A stretch of DNA of 50,868 nucleotides from Betaproteobacteria bacterium (GTDB lineage Bacteria > Pseudomonadota > Gammaproteobacteria > Burkholderiales > SG8-41): the NCBI GenBank assembly GCA_025363575.1, contig JANYDM010000041.1, positions 1 to 50,868 of the forward strand, written 5' to 3'. Below are positions 1-9,270 of this stretch, piece after piece. How positions within the stretch are numbered: position 1 is the stretch's first letter; each line of letters begins with the position of its first letter. Below the pieces are notes generated by a model. That model made no database searches. It was given only the letters and a program-made list of their open reading frames with translations, and was not told the DNA's origin. The position numbers and the translations under genes are program-made.

Positions 1-271
1 CATGGCCGCGGCGATGCGCGGCCGGATGGCTTGTTAGTGCGCGCAATGATTTGCGCATACGCAGCGCTGCTTCCCGGATCGCCGCGTCGCCGCATGTCGG
101 CAGAGCCGGCGGCGCATGCCATTCGAGCACTCGGCCTGCGATGTAGGGGAGGTCGCTGTGCAGACGCAGCGGCGGCGCGATGTTCCACAACAAACGCAGC
201 CAGTGCGCCAGTGTGGTGCTTATCGCGTCGAATGTCGGACCGGCCGCCATCGTTGCACACGGCGAGGTCAT
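1..271 (-). CDS. Possible unidentified protein, C-terminus beyond window edge
   Basis: A leftward reading frame opens at an ATG (second in-frame ATG at 250) and stays open to the window edge, giving about 90 residues starting MTSPCATMAAG. Third codon positions are mostly G or C and the composition is protein-like, with a Leu/Trp-rich stretch near residues 16-30. I recognise no family. It competes with rightward frames over the same bases that belong to a LuxR-like gene, so only one is likely to be real. There is no convincing ribosome binding site. The part outside the window would settle it. Confidence 0.3.
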   Translation of the reverse strand, partial: MTSPCATMAAGPTFDAISTTLAHWLRLLWNIAPPLRLHSDLPYIAGRVLEWHAPPALPTCGDAAIREAALRMRKSLRALTSHPAAHRRGH

Positions 272-808
272 CGCTCAGCGCATGCGCAAGGCAACGTCCG
301 GTGGGCAACGCCTCAAGCCGAACTGATACTTGCCAAATTAGCCGGTGGGGCAGCCACGGCAGATGAGGCGTCTGACGCTCTCGAAATTACTGCATGGCCG
401 GCAGTCGAACTCCCCGCTGCCGTGCGTGCATGGGTCGCACGCCATGCGCCGGATTCCGTTGCCGAGCCCAATGACAACATCGTCGTCGCGGCGCATGAAC
501 TAAAAATCCGGTTCCGCCTGCTCAGCCGCGTAGCGGTAGATGAAATTCTGCTCGTCATCCAAGAGGCGGCGCCGGTTGAAGTCGAGCGCACCGCGGTGCA
601 CAAGCTGCAACAACGGTTGGGCCTGACCAGCCGCGAGGCCGAAGTGCTGTATTGGCTGTCCTGTGGGAAATCCAACCGCGACATTGCGGAAATACTCGGC
701 ATCAGCCTGCGGACCGCGGACAAGCATCTCGAGCACGTTTACGCCAAGTTAGGCGTTGAATCGCGTTCCGGAGCGGCCGCCGCCTCCGTCAGGATACTTC
801 AGGAGTAA
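180..808 (+). pseudogene. LuxR-type transcriptional regulator, 5' part apparently frameshifted
   Basis: The last 65 or so residues form a clear LuxR/NarL-type helix-turn-helix: LTSREAEVLYWLSCGKSN, then RDIAEILGISLRTADKHL, then HVYAKLGVESRS. Proteins of this type bind DNA as the output domain of a longer sensor or response regulator. The frame carrying the domain is coding-like only from about base 310. Upstream it is Arg/Cys/His-rich and looks out of frame. A different frame (180 to about 310, containing VVLIASNVGPAAIVAHGEVI) has better codon use and ends at TGA 324-326, which suggests a frameshift near 300-325. The alternative is an intact gene from GTG at 158, behind AGGGGAGG at 145-152. 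The N-terminal domain is unidentified. The broken-gene reading is an inference and could also reflect a sequence error. Confidence 0.5.
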
Positions 809-865
809 AACGCTGATCAGTGCTGCGGCCGCGGAGACGTTGCGTGTCGCGCTGTCGGGCGTGCA

Positions 866-2938
866 TTACACTGGAAGATCGACGAACAGGCGCTGCTTGA
901 GTTTCTTCAAGCGGTCGCGCAGGTTTGCCGCGTGTTCGAATTCGAGGTTTCTGGCAGCGTCGAACATCTCTTTTTCCACGCGCTTGATTTCCCGCGTCAG
1001 TTCTTTTTCGCTCATCGCCTGATAAGCGGCTTCGTTCTGCGCCGCGCGGCGCTGGTCCTGCGCGCCCTGCGCGTCGTAGACGCCGTCTATCATGTCGCGC
1101 ACCGTTTTGATGATGCCCTGCGGCGTGATGCCCATTTTCAGGTTGTGCGCGATTTGCTTGTTGCGCCGCCGCTCGGTCTCGTCGATCGCGCGCGTCATCG
1201 AATTGGTGATGCGGTCCGCGTACAGGATGGCCCGGCCGTTGATATGGCGCGCAGCGCGGCCTATGGTCTGGATCAACGAACGTTCCGAGCGCAGGAAACC
1301 CTCCTTATCCGCGTCGAGAATGGCGACCAGAGAAACTTCCGGCATATCGAGGCCTTCCCGCAGCAGGTTGATGCCGACCAGCACGTCAAATTCGCCAAGG
1401 CGCAGGTCGCGAATGATCTCGACGCGCTCGACTGTGTCGATGTCCGAATGCAGATAACGCACTTTTACGCCATGCTCGCCCAGGTAATCCGTCAGGTCCT
1501 CTGCCATGCGCTTGGTCAGCGTGGTGACGAGCACGCGTTCGTTGACCTTGACCCGCTCGCTGATTTCCGACAGCAGATCGTCGACCTGCGTGGTCGCGGG
1601 GCGCACTTCGATCTGCGGGTCGACCAGCCCGGTCGGGCGCACGACCTGCTCCACAACCTGCCCCTGATGCGCGCGCTCGTACTCGGACGGCGTGGCGGAG
1701 ACGAACACCGTTCGCTTCATCAGCAACTCAAATTCGTCAAACCGCAGCGGCCGGTTGTCGAGCGCCGACGGCAGGCGAAAGCCGTAGTTGACGAGATTCT
1801 CCTTGCGCGCGCGGTCGCCCTTGTACATGCCGCCAACCTGCGGTATCGTCACGTGGCTCTCGTCGATGAACATCAGCGAATCCGCGGGCAGGTAGTCGAT
1901 CAGCGTCGGCGGCGGATCACCGGCCTTGCGCCCCGACAGGTGGCGTGAATAGTTTTCAATGCCCTTGCAGAAACCCATTTCGTTCATCATTTCCAGGTCG
2001 AATCGCGTGCGCTGCTCGATGCGCTGGCATTCGACCAGCCGGTTCTCGCGCTGGAAAAACTCGATCCGTTCGCGCAGTTCTTCCTTGATATGCTCGATCG
2101 CGCGCAAGGTAGTGGCGCGCGGCGTTACGTAATGGCTCGACGGATAGACGGTGAAGCGGGACACGCGCTGCAATATGTGTCCCGTCAGTGGATCGAATAC
2201 CGACAGACTCTCGACCTCGTCGTCGAACAGGCTCACTCGGATAGCGGTCTCCGAGTTTTCCGCCGGAAAGATGTCCAGCACGTCGCCGCGCACGCGGAAT
2301 GTGCCGCGCTTGAATTCGACGTCGTTGCGCTCGTATTGCATCTCGGTGAGGCGCTTGATCGCATCGCGCTGGGAGATTTTCTCCTTTTCGCGCAGGTGCA
2401 GAATCATCGTGTGGTAGTCCGACGGGTCGCCGATACCGTAAATCGCGGACACCGTGGCGACAATGATCGTGTCGCGGCGTTCCAACAGGGCCTTGGTAGC
2501 CGACAGGCGCATCTGTTCGATGTGCTCGTTGATGCTTGAGTCCTTTTCGATGAACAGGTCGCGCGAAGGCACGTAGGCCTCCGGCTGGTAATAATCGTAA
2601 TAAGACACGAAATACTCGACTGCATTCTCGGGAAAGAATTCGCGCATCTCCGAATACAGCTGCGCTGCCAGCGTCTTGTTCGGCGCCATGATGATTGCCG
2701 GGCATGCCATGCGGGCAATCACGTTTGCCATCGTATAAGTTTTGCCGGAGCCGGTCACGCCGAGCAACGTCTGGAACGAGAGTCCCTGCTCTATGCCGTC
2801 CGTCAGTGCGTCGATTGCCGCGGGTTGATCGCCGGCGGGCTCGAACGTCTGATGCAAACGGAAGAGGCTGCCCGGAAACGTGATGACTTGGGGCGCCGGC
2901 GCGGGGGTCGCAGTTGTCTTCTGGGCAGTAGCGGTCAT
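866..2938 (-). CDS. uvrB: UvrABC excinuclease subunit B
   Basis: UvrB is the damage-verifying helicase-like subunit of nucleotide excision repair. It is loaded by UvrA and recruits UvrC for incision. The protein of about 690 residues shows the Walker A motif GVTGSGKT near residue 60, the DNA-clamping beta-hairpin region [13 protein letters not shown] near 112-124, a Walker B-like DESHVTIPQ, helicase motifs such as [13 protein letters not shown] and QTIGRAARH, and a C-terminal UVR coiled coil that contacts UvrC. Length and motif order are normal. The frame is open 20 codons further upstream, but alignment to family N-termini ([13 protein letters not shown] soon after the start) favours the ATG at 2938. 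The gene is divergent from the aminotransferase gene. I found no convincing LexA box. Confidence 0.97.
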   Translation of the reverse strand: MTATAQKTTATPAPAPQVITFPGSLFRLHQTFEPAGDQPAAIDALTDGIEQGLSFQTLLGVTGSGKTYTMANVIARMACPAIIMAPNKTLAAQLYSEMREFFPENAVEYFVSYYDYYQPEAYVPSRDLFIEKDSSINEHIEQMRLSATKALLERRDTIIVATVSAIYGIGDPSDYHTMILHLREKEKISQRDAIKRLTEMQYERNDVEFKRGTFRVRGDVLDIFPAENSETAIRVSLFDDEVESLSVFDPLTGHILQRVSRFTVYPSSHYVTPRATTLRAIEHIKEELRERIEFFQRENRLVECQRIEQRTRFDLEMMNEMGFCKGIENYSRHLSGRKAGDPPPTLIDYLPADSLMFIDESHVTIPQVGGMYKGDRARKENLVNYGFRLPSALDNRPLRFDEFELLMKRTVFVSATPSEYERAHQGQVVEQVVRPTGLVDPQIEVRPATTQVDDLLSEISERVKVNERVLVTTLTKRMAEDLTDYLGEHGVKVRYLHSDIDTVERVEIIRDLRLGEFDVLVGINLLREGLDMPEVSLVAILDADKEGFLRSERSLIQTIGRAARHINGRAILYADRITNSMTRAIDETERRRNKQIAHNLKMGITPQGIIKTVRDMIDGVYDAQGAQDQRRAAQNEAAYQAMSEKELTREIKRVEKEMFDAARNLEFEHAANLRDRLKKLKQRLFVDLPV

Positions 2939-2965
2939 GGCGGGGAGAGTATGAAACTGAACCGT

Positions 2966-2993
2966 ATATTGTCCCACGCGATGCCGATTGCAA
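2966..2993 (-). promoter_or_regulatory. Candidate uvrB promoter
   Basis: On the minus strand, TTGCAA (2988-2993) and CAATAT (2966-2971) are separated by 16 bases, about 28 bases ahead of the proposed uvrB ATG. The -35 is good and the -10 is only partly matched, so this is tentative. Confidence 0.3.
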
Positions 2994-3107
2994 GCCATAC
3001 CAACAGCCTTTTATCGGCCCGGCCTGCAGAGAGTCGCGTTAAACGGTTAAAATGTGCATCCGTTACGGCCACGGCCGGATATTTTTCCCTAATCTGACTC
3101 TCTACTC

Positions 3108-4313
3108 ATGAACGCACCCCTGCTAGCCGCCGTCGAAATGGCCCCGCGCGACCCGATTCTGGGCGTCACCGAAGCATTTGTCGCCGATCTCAATCCTGCC
3201 AAAGTGAATTTGGGCGTGGGCGTCTATTGCGACGACAACGGCAAAGTGCCCATCCTCGAATGCGTGCGACGCGCCGAAGAGAAGATCGCCGCGGCTGCCG
3301 CGCCCCACAGCTACCTGCCGATAGATGGCTTGAAGGCATACGATCTGGCAGTTCAGGCCGAATTGTTCGGCGCCGACAGCGAAACCGTGCGCGCAGGGCG
3401 CGCCGTTACCGTGCAGGCGCTGGGGGGCACCGGCGGGCTCAAGCTGGGCGCCGATTTGCTGCGCCGTATCGATCCAAAGGCGCAGGTATGGATCAGCGAT
3501 CCCAGTTGGGAAAACCACCGCGCGCTGTTCGAATATGCGGGATTCACCGTCAATAATTATCCGTACTACGATGAAACCACCCATGGCGTGAATTTCGGCG
3601 CCATGATGGGCAAGCTGCAATCCCTGCCGGCGGGCGATATTGTCGTGCTTCACGCCTGCTGTCACAACCCGACCGGCGCCGATTTGTCGCCCGCCGAATG
3701 GGAAAAAGTAATCGAAGTCGTGAATGAACGCGGCCTCGTGCCTTTCCTCGACATCGCATACCAGGGGTTCTCCGAAGGCCTGGACGCTGACGCGGCCACT
3801 GTGCGCCGCTTCGCTCAGGCTTGCCCGATCACGGTCGTCTCGAGCTCGTTCTCCAAATCGTTGTCGTTGTACGGCGAACGCGTCGGCGCGCTGAGCATCG
3901 CCACCGGCAGCGCCGAGGTCGCGGCCCGCGTGCTGAGCCAGGTAAAGCGCGTGATACGCACGAATTACTCGAATCCGCCGCTGTTTGGCGGCCAGACTGT
4001 CGCCACGGTGCTGACGACGCCGGAACTGCGCAAGTTATGGGACGTCGAGCTCGGGCAAATGCGCGACCGCATCAAAGTCATGCGCCGCCAACTGGTGGAG
4101 AAGATCCGCGCCCTGCGTGCTGATTTCGATTTCAGCTACATCATGGAGCAGCGCGGGATGTTTTCCTATTCCGGTCTTACGCGCGAACAGGTGCTGCGCC
4201 TGCGCTCGGAGTACGCGATATACGCGATTGAGAGCGGTCGTATTTGCGTCGCAGCGCTGAACTCGAAGAATATCGATTACGTCGCCAAGGCGATCGCGCA
4301 CGTTCTCGTATAG
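3108..4313 (+). CDS. Class I aspartate/aromatic amino acid aminotransferase
   Basis: A PLP-dependent transaminase of the aspartate aminotransferase Ia group (AspC/TyrB). It transfers the amino group of aspartate, tyrosine or phenylalanine to 2-oxoglutarate in the cytoplasm. The 401 residues show the family landmarks: KVNLGVGVY near the N-terminus, the GGTGGLKLGA phosphate-binding region, DPSWENH, HACCHNPTGADL, LDIAYQGF and the Schiff-base lysine in SSSFSKSLSLYGERVG. Length is normal. It starts at the first ATG after a short untranslated stretch and is divergent from uvrB. The tRNA-Asn gene follows on the same strand with its own promoter. Substrate preference (aspartate or aromatic) cannot be decided from the motifs, so no symbol is given. 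Confidence 0.93.
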   Translation: MNAPLLAAVEMAPRDPILGVTEAFVADLNPAKVNLGVGVYCDDNGKVPILECVRRAEEKIAAAAAPHSYLPIDGLKAYDLAVQAELFGADSETVRAGRAVTVQALGGTGGLKLGADLLRRIDPKAQVWISDPSWENHRALFEYAGFTVNNYPYYDETTHGVNFGAMMGKLQSLPAGDIVVLHACCHNPTGADLSPAEWEKVIEVVNERGLVPFLDIAYQGFSEGLDADAATVRRFAQACPITVVSSSFSKSLSLYGERVGALSIATGSAEVAARVLSQVKRVIRTNYSNPPLFGGQTVATVLTTPELRKLWDVELGQMRDRIKVMRRQLVEKIRALRADFDFSYIMEQRGMFSYSGLTREQVLRLRSEYAIYAIESGRICVAALNSKNIDYVAKAIAHVLV

Positions 4314-4322
4314 GCGCAGGGT

Positions 4323-4350
4323 TTGCCCTACAGGCGCGCTCCGGTATAAT
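4323..4350 (+). promoter_or_regulatory. Sigma-70 promoter of tRNA-Asn
   Basis: TTGCCC (4323-4328) and a perfect TATAAT (4345-4350) are separated by 16 bases and placed 17 bases before the mature tRNA 5' end. The tRNA is thus transcribed independently of the aminotransferase gene. Confidence 0.75.
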
Positions 4351-4367
4351 TGCCGCCTTTCGTCCGA

Positions 4368-4443
4368 TCCCCGATAGCTCAGCTGGTAGAGCAACGGACT
4401 GTTAATCCGTGTGTCCCTGGTTCGAGCCCAGGTCGGGGAGCCA
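4368..4443 (+). tRNA. tRNA-Asn (anticodon GTT)
   Basis: A complete cloverleaf. The acceptor stem TCCCCGA pairs with TCGGGGA. The D arm is GCTCAGCTGGTAGAGC, the anticodon stem-loop ACGGACTGTTAATCCGT carries GTT, and the T arm contains GGTTCGAGCCC. The discriminator is G and CCA is encoded. It decodes AAC/AAU. A dedicated promoter lies just upstream and a terminator just downstream. Confidence 0.97.
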
Positions 4444-4451
4444 GTCAGCAG

Positions 4452-4487
4452 ATCCAGGCATTCCATCCGGGGTGACCTGGATTTTTT
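4452..4487 (+). terminator. Rho-independent terminator after tRNA-Asn
   Basis: The stem ATCCAGG / CCTGGAT (4452-4458 with 4476-4482) has a loop that can itself pair further, and is followed directly by a T-run. It starts 9 bases after the tRNA CCA. Confidence 0.8.
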
Positions 4488-4629
4488 CTGCCTGCACGTA
4501 ACAATCCCGGCGCGAGCGCTTACCGGAAACGCCCTTTCGGCGCACGGCGCCGCGTCAATCGCGACGCAACTGATCACCAGCCTTCACTTCGGACCTCAGC
4601 GCTGATTGCAGCGTGTGGCATCATGCGGC

Positions 4630-5187
4630 ATGGCCCTCAAAGCAACCGTTTGTAAAGCCGCGCTGCAGATCGCCGATATGGACCGCAGCTATTACCGGGA
4701 TCACGCGCTGACGATTGCGCGGCATCCGTCGGAAACCGACGAGCGCATGATGGTGCGCGTGCTGGCATTCGCGCTCCACGCGAACGACGCATTATCATTC
4801 GGCCGCGGCTTAAGCGCCGAGGATGAGCCGGATTTGTGGCAAAAAGACCTGACCGGATCCATCCAGTCGTGGATCGATGTGGGCCTGCCTGACGACAAGC
4901 ATATACGCCGGGCGTGCGGCCGCGCGGACAATGTATTTATCTATGCGTATGGCGGTCATGGCGCGAGCCTGTGGTGGAACCAGATCGGTGGCAAACTCGA
5001 CCGCACGCAGAATTTGACGATCAGGAACCTGGCGCAGACCAGTACCCGCGCCTTGGCCAAACTCGCCAGCCGCAACATGCAGTTGAACTGCACGGTACAG
5101 GAAGAGCAGATCTGGCTGGCGGACGACAAGGAAACGGTGCAGGTGGAGATGACGACGTTCAAAGCCGCATCCGTTACACGCGGCTGA
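4630..5187 (+). CDS. yaeQ: YaeQ family protein
   Basis: Family hallmarks are present: MALKATVCKAALQIADMDR at the start, LTIARHPSETDERMMVRVL, the acidic EDEPDLWQKD, DVGLPDDKHIRRACGRAD and a C-terminal WLADDKE. The protein is about 185 residues, normal for the family. YaeQ has a PD-(D/E)XK nuclease-like fold and was named for complementing loss of RfaH in enterobacteria. Its biochemical activity is not established. The ATG at 4630 matches the family N-terminus and is preferred over the in-frame ATG 24 bases upstream. It converges on the Bug gene to its right with a 25-base gap. Confidence 0.9.
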   Translation: MALKATVCKAALQIADMDRSYYRDHALTIARHPSETDERMMVRVLAFALHANDALSFGRGLSAEDEPDLWQKDLTGSIQSWIDVGLPDDKHIRRACGRADNVFIYAYGGHGASLWWNQIGGKLDRTQNLTIRNLAQTSTRALAKLASRNMQLNCTVQEEQIWLADDKETVQVEMTTFKAASVTRG

Positions 5188-5212
5188 GGTCGCCAACAGC
5201 CCGGACGGTGCC

Positions 5213-6181
5213 CTACTCCGGTTTCGCCTTCGATGCTTTCACGACCTTGCTCCAGCGCGCGATCTCATCGCTCAGCAGGCGGCGGAAATATTCGGGTGTC
5301 TCCGCAATCGGGTCGGCCCCGGTCTGGGCGAGTCGCGTGCGGAAATCCTCTTTCTGCACGGCTTTGACTACAATAGCATTCAGCGCCGCGACCACTTCCT
5401 TCGGCGTGCCGGCCGGCACCAATATTCCGTACCAGGTTTGAGTAACGAAACCTTTCAAGCCGCCCTCTATCATCGTCGGCAGCTCGGGCAGCAGAGCCGA
5501 ACGCTTCTCGCTGGTAATCGCCAGCGCGCGCACGCGGCCCGGAACCATGAGCGGTTGCGCGGATGGAATATTATTGAACGAAAAATCGACCTCTCCGCTG
5601 GCCAGAGCTGTCATCGACGGCGCGCTGCCTTTATAGGGGATGTGGGTCATGTCGACCCCGATCTCGATCTTCAGCATCTCTCCCGACAGGTGCTGCGAGC
5701 TGCCGCTGCCCGAGGACGAAAAATTGAGCTTGCCGGGGTTCTTCTTCGCGACCGCAATGAATTCCTTCAAATTCCGCGCCGGGAAAGACGGATGCACCAT
5801 CAGCAAATTCGGACTGGTGGCGAACACGGCGACAGGAATGAAATCTTTGACCGGATCGTAGTTGAGTTTGGGATACAGGCTCACGTTGATCCCCAGCGCC
5901 GCGGAGCTGATAAAGACCGTATATCCGTCGGCCGGAGATTTGGCCACGAATTCCGCAGCGATGTTCTGTGCTGCGCCGGCGCGGTTTTCGACGATGACCT
6001 GCTGCCCCAGCCCTTCTGCTATTTGCTGCGCGATCAGGCGGCCCATGATATCGCTGCCGCCGCCCGGCGCGTAACCAACCACCATGCGAATCGGCTTTAC
6101 GGGATATTTCGCCGGTTGTGCCGTTGCGAGCATCGGCAGGCACAACGACACTGAAAACGCCAGGCGTCTCGAAAACTTCAT
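5213..6181 (-). CDS. Bug/TctC-type tripartite tricarboxylate transporter substrate-binding protein (first)
   Basis: A periplasmic solute receptor of the Bug family, which binds small carboxylated compounds for TctAB-type permeases or acts as an orphan sensor. The N-terminus has a basic start, a hydrophobic core and a likely signal peptidase site after ATA. The mature part opens with the standard YPVKPIRMVVGYAPGGGSD ligand-loop motif and also carries ENRAGAAQNIAAEFVAKSPA, HIPYKGSAP and LPTMIEGG. The ATG at 6181 is preferred to the one at 6187 because GAGG upstream is better spaced from it. It is the last gene of a leftward catabolic operon, directly after another Bug gene. No TctA or TctB partner is visible in the window. 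The ligand is unknown. Confidence 0.92.
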   Translation of the reverse strand: MKFSRRLAFSVSLCLPMLATAQPAKYPVKPIRMVVGYAPGGGSDIMGRLIAQQIAEGLGQQVIVENRAGAAQNIAAEFVAKSPADGYTVFISSAALGINVSLYPKLNYDPVKDFIPVAVFATSPNLLMVHPSFPARNLKEFIAVAKKNPGKLNFSSSGSGSSQHLSGEMLKIEIGVDMTHIPYKGSAPSMTALASGEVDFSFNNIPSAQPLMVPGRVRALAITSEKRSALLPELPTMIEGGLKGFVTQTWYGILVPAGTPKEVVAALNAIVVKAVQKEDFRTRLAQTGADPIAETPEYFRRLLSDEIARWSKVVKASKAKPE

Positions 6182-6224
6182 TGGCATTCCTCGGAAAATC
6201 TTTTATTTGGGTATGGACTCACGA

Positions 6225-7223
6225 CTACTGATCGCGTTTGAGTTTTGCGTCTCTGATCATTTTTGCATTTTTCGCCAGTTCACCCTTGAGATAGACGGCA
6301 AACTCCTCTGGCGTGCCCGGCGCCGCCGCCGCAGCTTCGGCGGCGATGCGCTGCCTGACGTCGGGCTCGTCCATCGATTTGAGCAGCATCGTGTTTAGCA
6401 CGTTTACGATTTCGCGCGGCGTCTTCGCCGGCACGAGCAAGCCGTACCATTGCGTGAATTCATAGCCGGGCACGCCAGCTTCCGACATGGTCGGCACATC
6501 GGGAAACATCTCCGAACGACGATTCCCGGTTGTAGCCAGGGCACGCATCCTGCCCGGCAACAGATGCGGCAGCGCGGTCGTTGGACCGGCGAACGCGAGA
6601 TCCACCTGCCCCGCAATCAACTCTGTGGCGAACAGCGATGTGCCGCGGTAGGGCACATGCACGATATCGATCCTGGTCATGGACTTGAATAACTCCCCCG
6701 CCAGATGAGCAGTGCCGCCGGTCCCCGACGATGCAAAATTCAGTTTGCCGGGACGCGCCCTGGCCAGCGCAATAAGCTCCTGCACGTTTTTGGCCGGCAC
6801 CAGCGGATGCACAACCAGCAAGTAGGGAATTTTCGCGAACAGGCTCACTGGCGCCAGATCGCGCACCGGATCGTAGGGAAGTTTTTCCGTCCAGACCGGA
6901 CTGATGGCAAGCGGTCCCGAACTTCCCCACAGCAACGTATAACCATCGCCCGGCGCCTTGGCAACCATCTCAGTGCCTATCACGCCGGATGCGCCGTCGC
7001 GATTCAGGACAACGATGGTATGCCCCATCAGTTCTCCCATACGCCGCGCCGCGGCCCGCGCAAAAACATCGGTCGCGGCACCGGGTGGGAACGGGACAAC
7101 CAGCGTCATCGATTTGGTCGGATAGGCCTGCGCGCCGGCATCCGCGGCGAAATAAATACTGAGGGCAGGAATCAACAGGACCCGGGCGCGCTGGAGCAAT
7201 ACCACGCTCGCCCTAATTGCCAT
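6225..7223 (-). CDS. Bug/TctC-type tripartite tricarboxylate transporter substrate-binding protein (second)
   Basis: A second Bug-family receptor, clearly diverged from its neighbour. It shows a signal-peptide-like hydrophobic stretch ending at DAGAQA, the ligand-loop motif YPTKSMTLVVPFPPGAATD, GASGVIGTEMVAKAPGDGYT, HVPYRGTSL and FPDVPTMSEAG. The ATG at 7223 lies inside the last codons of the upstream hydrolase gene (11-base overlap), behind AGGAAAAGA; this implies translational coupling. An in-frame TTG at 7244 is the alternative. It presumably captures a substrate for the pathway encoded around it. The permease must be encoded elsewhere. Confidence 0.92.
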   Translation of the reverse strand: MAIRASVVLLQRARVLLIPALSIYFAADAGAQAYPTKSMTLVVPFPPGAATDVFARAAARRMGELMGHTIVVLNRDGASGVIGTEMVAKAPGDGYTLLWGSSGPLAISPVWTEKLPYDPVRDLAPVSLFAKIPYLLVVHPLVPAKNVQELIALARARPGKLNFASSGTGGTAHLAGELFKSMTRIDIVHVPYRGTSLFATELIAGQVDLAFAGPTTALPHLLPGRMRALATTGNRRSEMFPDVPTMSEAGVPGYEFTQWYGLLVPAKTPREIVNVLNTMLLKSMDEPDVRQRIAAEAAAAAPGTPEEFAVYLKGELAKNAKMIRDAKLKRDQ

Positions 7224-9237
7224 GACGGGGAATCTTTTCCTCAAAACTGCGCTCGAACACTTGCATGTCGCCTTCGAATGCTTTCAATGATGCGCGCACG
7301 ATGAACTCGCGTTTCGTGCACGACATATGCGTTTGGCTTTCGGTGCGTATGCGCCAGTCCTTGCGTTCGAACAACCAGGTCCATGTGACTTCAGCGGTGG
7401 CCGCAAGCGGATCGTCCTCGCGCACGCTGTAGCGCTCGGTGGATCGTGCCTGCGCTTCGAGGTAGATGTCGTCATAGCGGTTGCGCCCGCTATCATCATC
7501 GACCTGCACCACGGTTTCGCCGGTGCCCATGTCGGTCGTTACGACTCGATTGCGAAAGCCTTTTGACAATACGGTTTTTTTGAACGGCTCGGCGGCCTCG
7601 ACCGGCTTGAATTTCGGCGGCTTTGTGTCTTCCTTGCGCGGCGGACGCACCGGCAGCTCGAGCACACTTTTCCCCATCAATAAAGTCAGCGTCACGGGCT
7701 CAGGCGACGGCCAGATCAGCGGCCAATAGCTGGTCGACACGGCGACCCGCATGCGATGGCCTTCGACGAACGAATAGGCGGTGTCTATGAGCGGCATGCG
7801 CAATGTGTAGCGCTTCCCGGGGACAAGGCGCACCGGCTCGTCGGCGCTGTTGATATGCGTGAGATTGAAAATACCGTAAGTAACCCGCGTCGATGCACCG
7901 TTCGGAGCGACGTCGCACAGCCGCACGCAGATAAACGCCGTGGGCCGGTCGACCGCGACTGTTAGATTCAGCGTCGGGATCCCCAGTATCTCGAGCGTGT
8001 TCTTGAGCGGCGCGGTGTCGAAGCACAGCGATTTGCCATCATCTGCGCGCTGATCGCCGGGCATTTCGGGGCTGGGGCCATGCTGGAACCACGGCATCAG
8101 TTCGCCGCCATCGATTCCGAGTGTTTGTGGCGACTGCCATTCGACGTTGGCCGCCCTACCCGCGTGTGCGCTCAGCAGCCCGCCAGCATTGAGCGCATAG
8201 CGTCGAGGCTTGATGCGTGGCGAGGGCCAAACCGCTTCCTGAATCCAGCGCCCCGGGGATTCCGCATAGTAGTTCTTTGCCGGCGCCGCCTGCGGCATCC
8301 ACGCAGTAAACATCGGTTCGCGCATGATGCCGGTGTCTTTGCCGCGCATCCAGTGGTCGAACCAGCGCAGCGACTCCTGCAGAAAGCCGATGGCCGGGCC
8401 CGGCACGCCCAGATAGGCGAATCGATGCCCCCACGGCCCTACCAGCGCCTTGCGCGGGACTTTGAGTTCCTTCATCGCGACGCTGACCGCACCGACGTAG
8501 GAGCCGTCCGCCCAGCCGCTCACGCCGTACATCGGACATTTTATTTTGTCGAATTGAATCGCACGGCTGCGCCAGAAGTCACCGTCGTTCTGGTGCTTGA
8601 GCGCTGACATGATCTGCGGCAAATCGTTGTCGAGCCGTTGCATCCACATCTCACGCCACCGCTCGCCCACCAGCAGCGGATCGGGCGGGCGCGACTTGTA
8701 GCCGAATAGCTGGCTCGACCAGCGTATGGAGCGCAACAACAGGCTGCCGCCGCGAAACACCTGGCTGTAGCGATAGCGATCGGGCGCGAACGAGCACGGA
8801 ATGATCGCTTTCAGCTGTGGCGGCGCACGGTAGGCCGTCTGAATCGCCTGAAATCCACCCCACGAGATGCCGAACATGCCGACCTGCCCGTCGCTCCAGG
8901 GCTGCTGTGCGATCCACTTCAATACTTCGAGCGTGTCGTCCTGCTCCTGCTGCATGGCGAACACGCCCTGATAGCCGTCGGAATCGCCGGAGCCGCGTAT
9001 GTCGACGCGCATTGCGGCATATCCATGCCCTGCAAAATAGCCGTGATGCATAGCGTCACGCGGTGCGTAGATATCGCGCTTGCGGTACGGCAGCACTTCG
9101 ATGATGGCGGGCACGCCTTGCTTCGCGGCGATATCCGGCAGCCACAGCTTCGCGGCAAGCTTGACGCCGTCAGGCATTGGAATCCAGCAATCTTCGGTGA
9201 CGGAAAACCGGTGGGGAAATTTCGTGACTGTTTTCAA
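7213..9237 (-). CDS. CocE/NonD family hydrolase (peptidase S15-like esterase/amidase)
   Basis: An alpha/beta-hydrolase of the CocE/NonD group, which cleaves esters or amides of acyl-bearing small molecules. The catalytic Ser is in GMFGISWGGFQ (about residue 125). The likely acid is in GVSGWADGSYVG (about D244) and the His in VGPWGHRFA (about H271). RGSGDSDG precedes the nucleophile, as in the family. The C-terminal half (from about 340) is the jelly-roll domain of CocE, here followed by an additional region ending in RHGN. The total of 674 residues is longer than bacterial cocaine esterase (about 570). No signal peptide is seen, so it is probably cytoplasmic. It lies in the leftward operon between the NAD-dependent oxidoreductase and two Bug genes. 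Confidence 0.88.
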   Translation of the reverse strand: MKTVTKFPHRFSVTEDCWIPMPDGVKLAAKLWLPDIAAKQGVPAIIEVLPYRKRDIYAPRDAMHHGYFAGHGYAAMRVDIRGSGDSDGYQGVFAMQQEQDDTLEVLKWIAQQPWSDGQVGMFGISWGGFQAIQTAYRAPPQLKAIIPCSFAPDRYRYSQVFRGGSLLLRSIRWSSQLFGYKSRPPDPLLVGERWREMWMQRLDNDLPQIMSALKHQNDGDFWRSRAIQFDKIKCPMYGVSGWADGSYVGAVSVAMKELKVPRKALVGPWGHRFAYLGVPGPAIGFLQESLRWFDHWMRGKDTGIMREPMFTAWMPQAAPAKNYYAESPGRWIQEAVWPSPRIKPRRYALNAGGLLSAHAGRAANVEWQSPQTLGIDGGELMPWFQHGPSPEMPGDQRADDGKSLCFDTAPLKNTLEILGIPTLNLTVAVDRPTAFICVRLCDVAPNGASTRVTYGIFNLTHINSADEPVRLVPGKRYTLRMPLIDTAYSFVEGHRMRVAVSTSYWPLIWPSPEPVTLTLLMGKSVLELPVRPPRKEDTKPPKFKPVEAAEPFKKTVLSKGFRNRVVTTDMGTGETVVQVDDDSGRNRYDDIYLEAQARSTERYSVREDDPLAATAEVTWTWLFERKDWRIRTESQTHMSCTKREFIVRASLKAFEGDMQVFERSFEEKIPRHGN

Positions 9238-9270
9238 CGCTGCCGCTTTCTACAAAATCGCGAATGCCGT

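Noticed and set aside
932..1948. Plus-strand frame opposite uvrB
   Set aside because: Antisense to invariant UvrB motifs; Asp/His/Val-rich shadow composition.
2939..3107. Possible LexA box in the uvrB/aminotransferase divergent region
   Set aside because: CTGAACCGTATATTG resembles half a site only; no CTG-N10-CAG spacing was found.
4411..4605. Small rightward frame starting inside the tRNA-Asn
   Set aside because: It overlaps the tRNA and its terminator and has no ribosome binding site or family resemblance.
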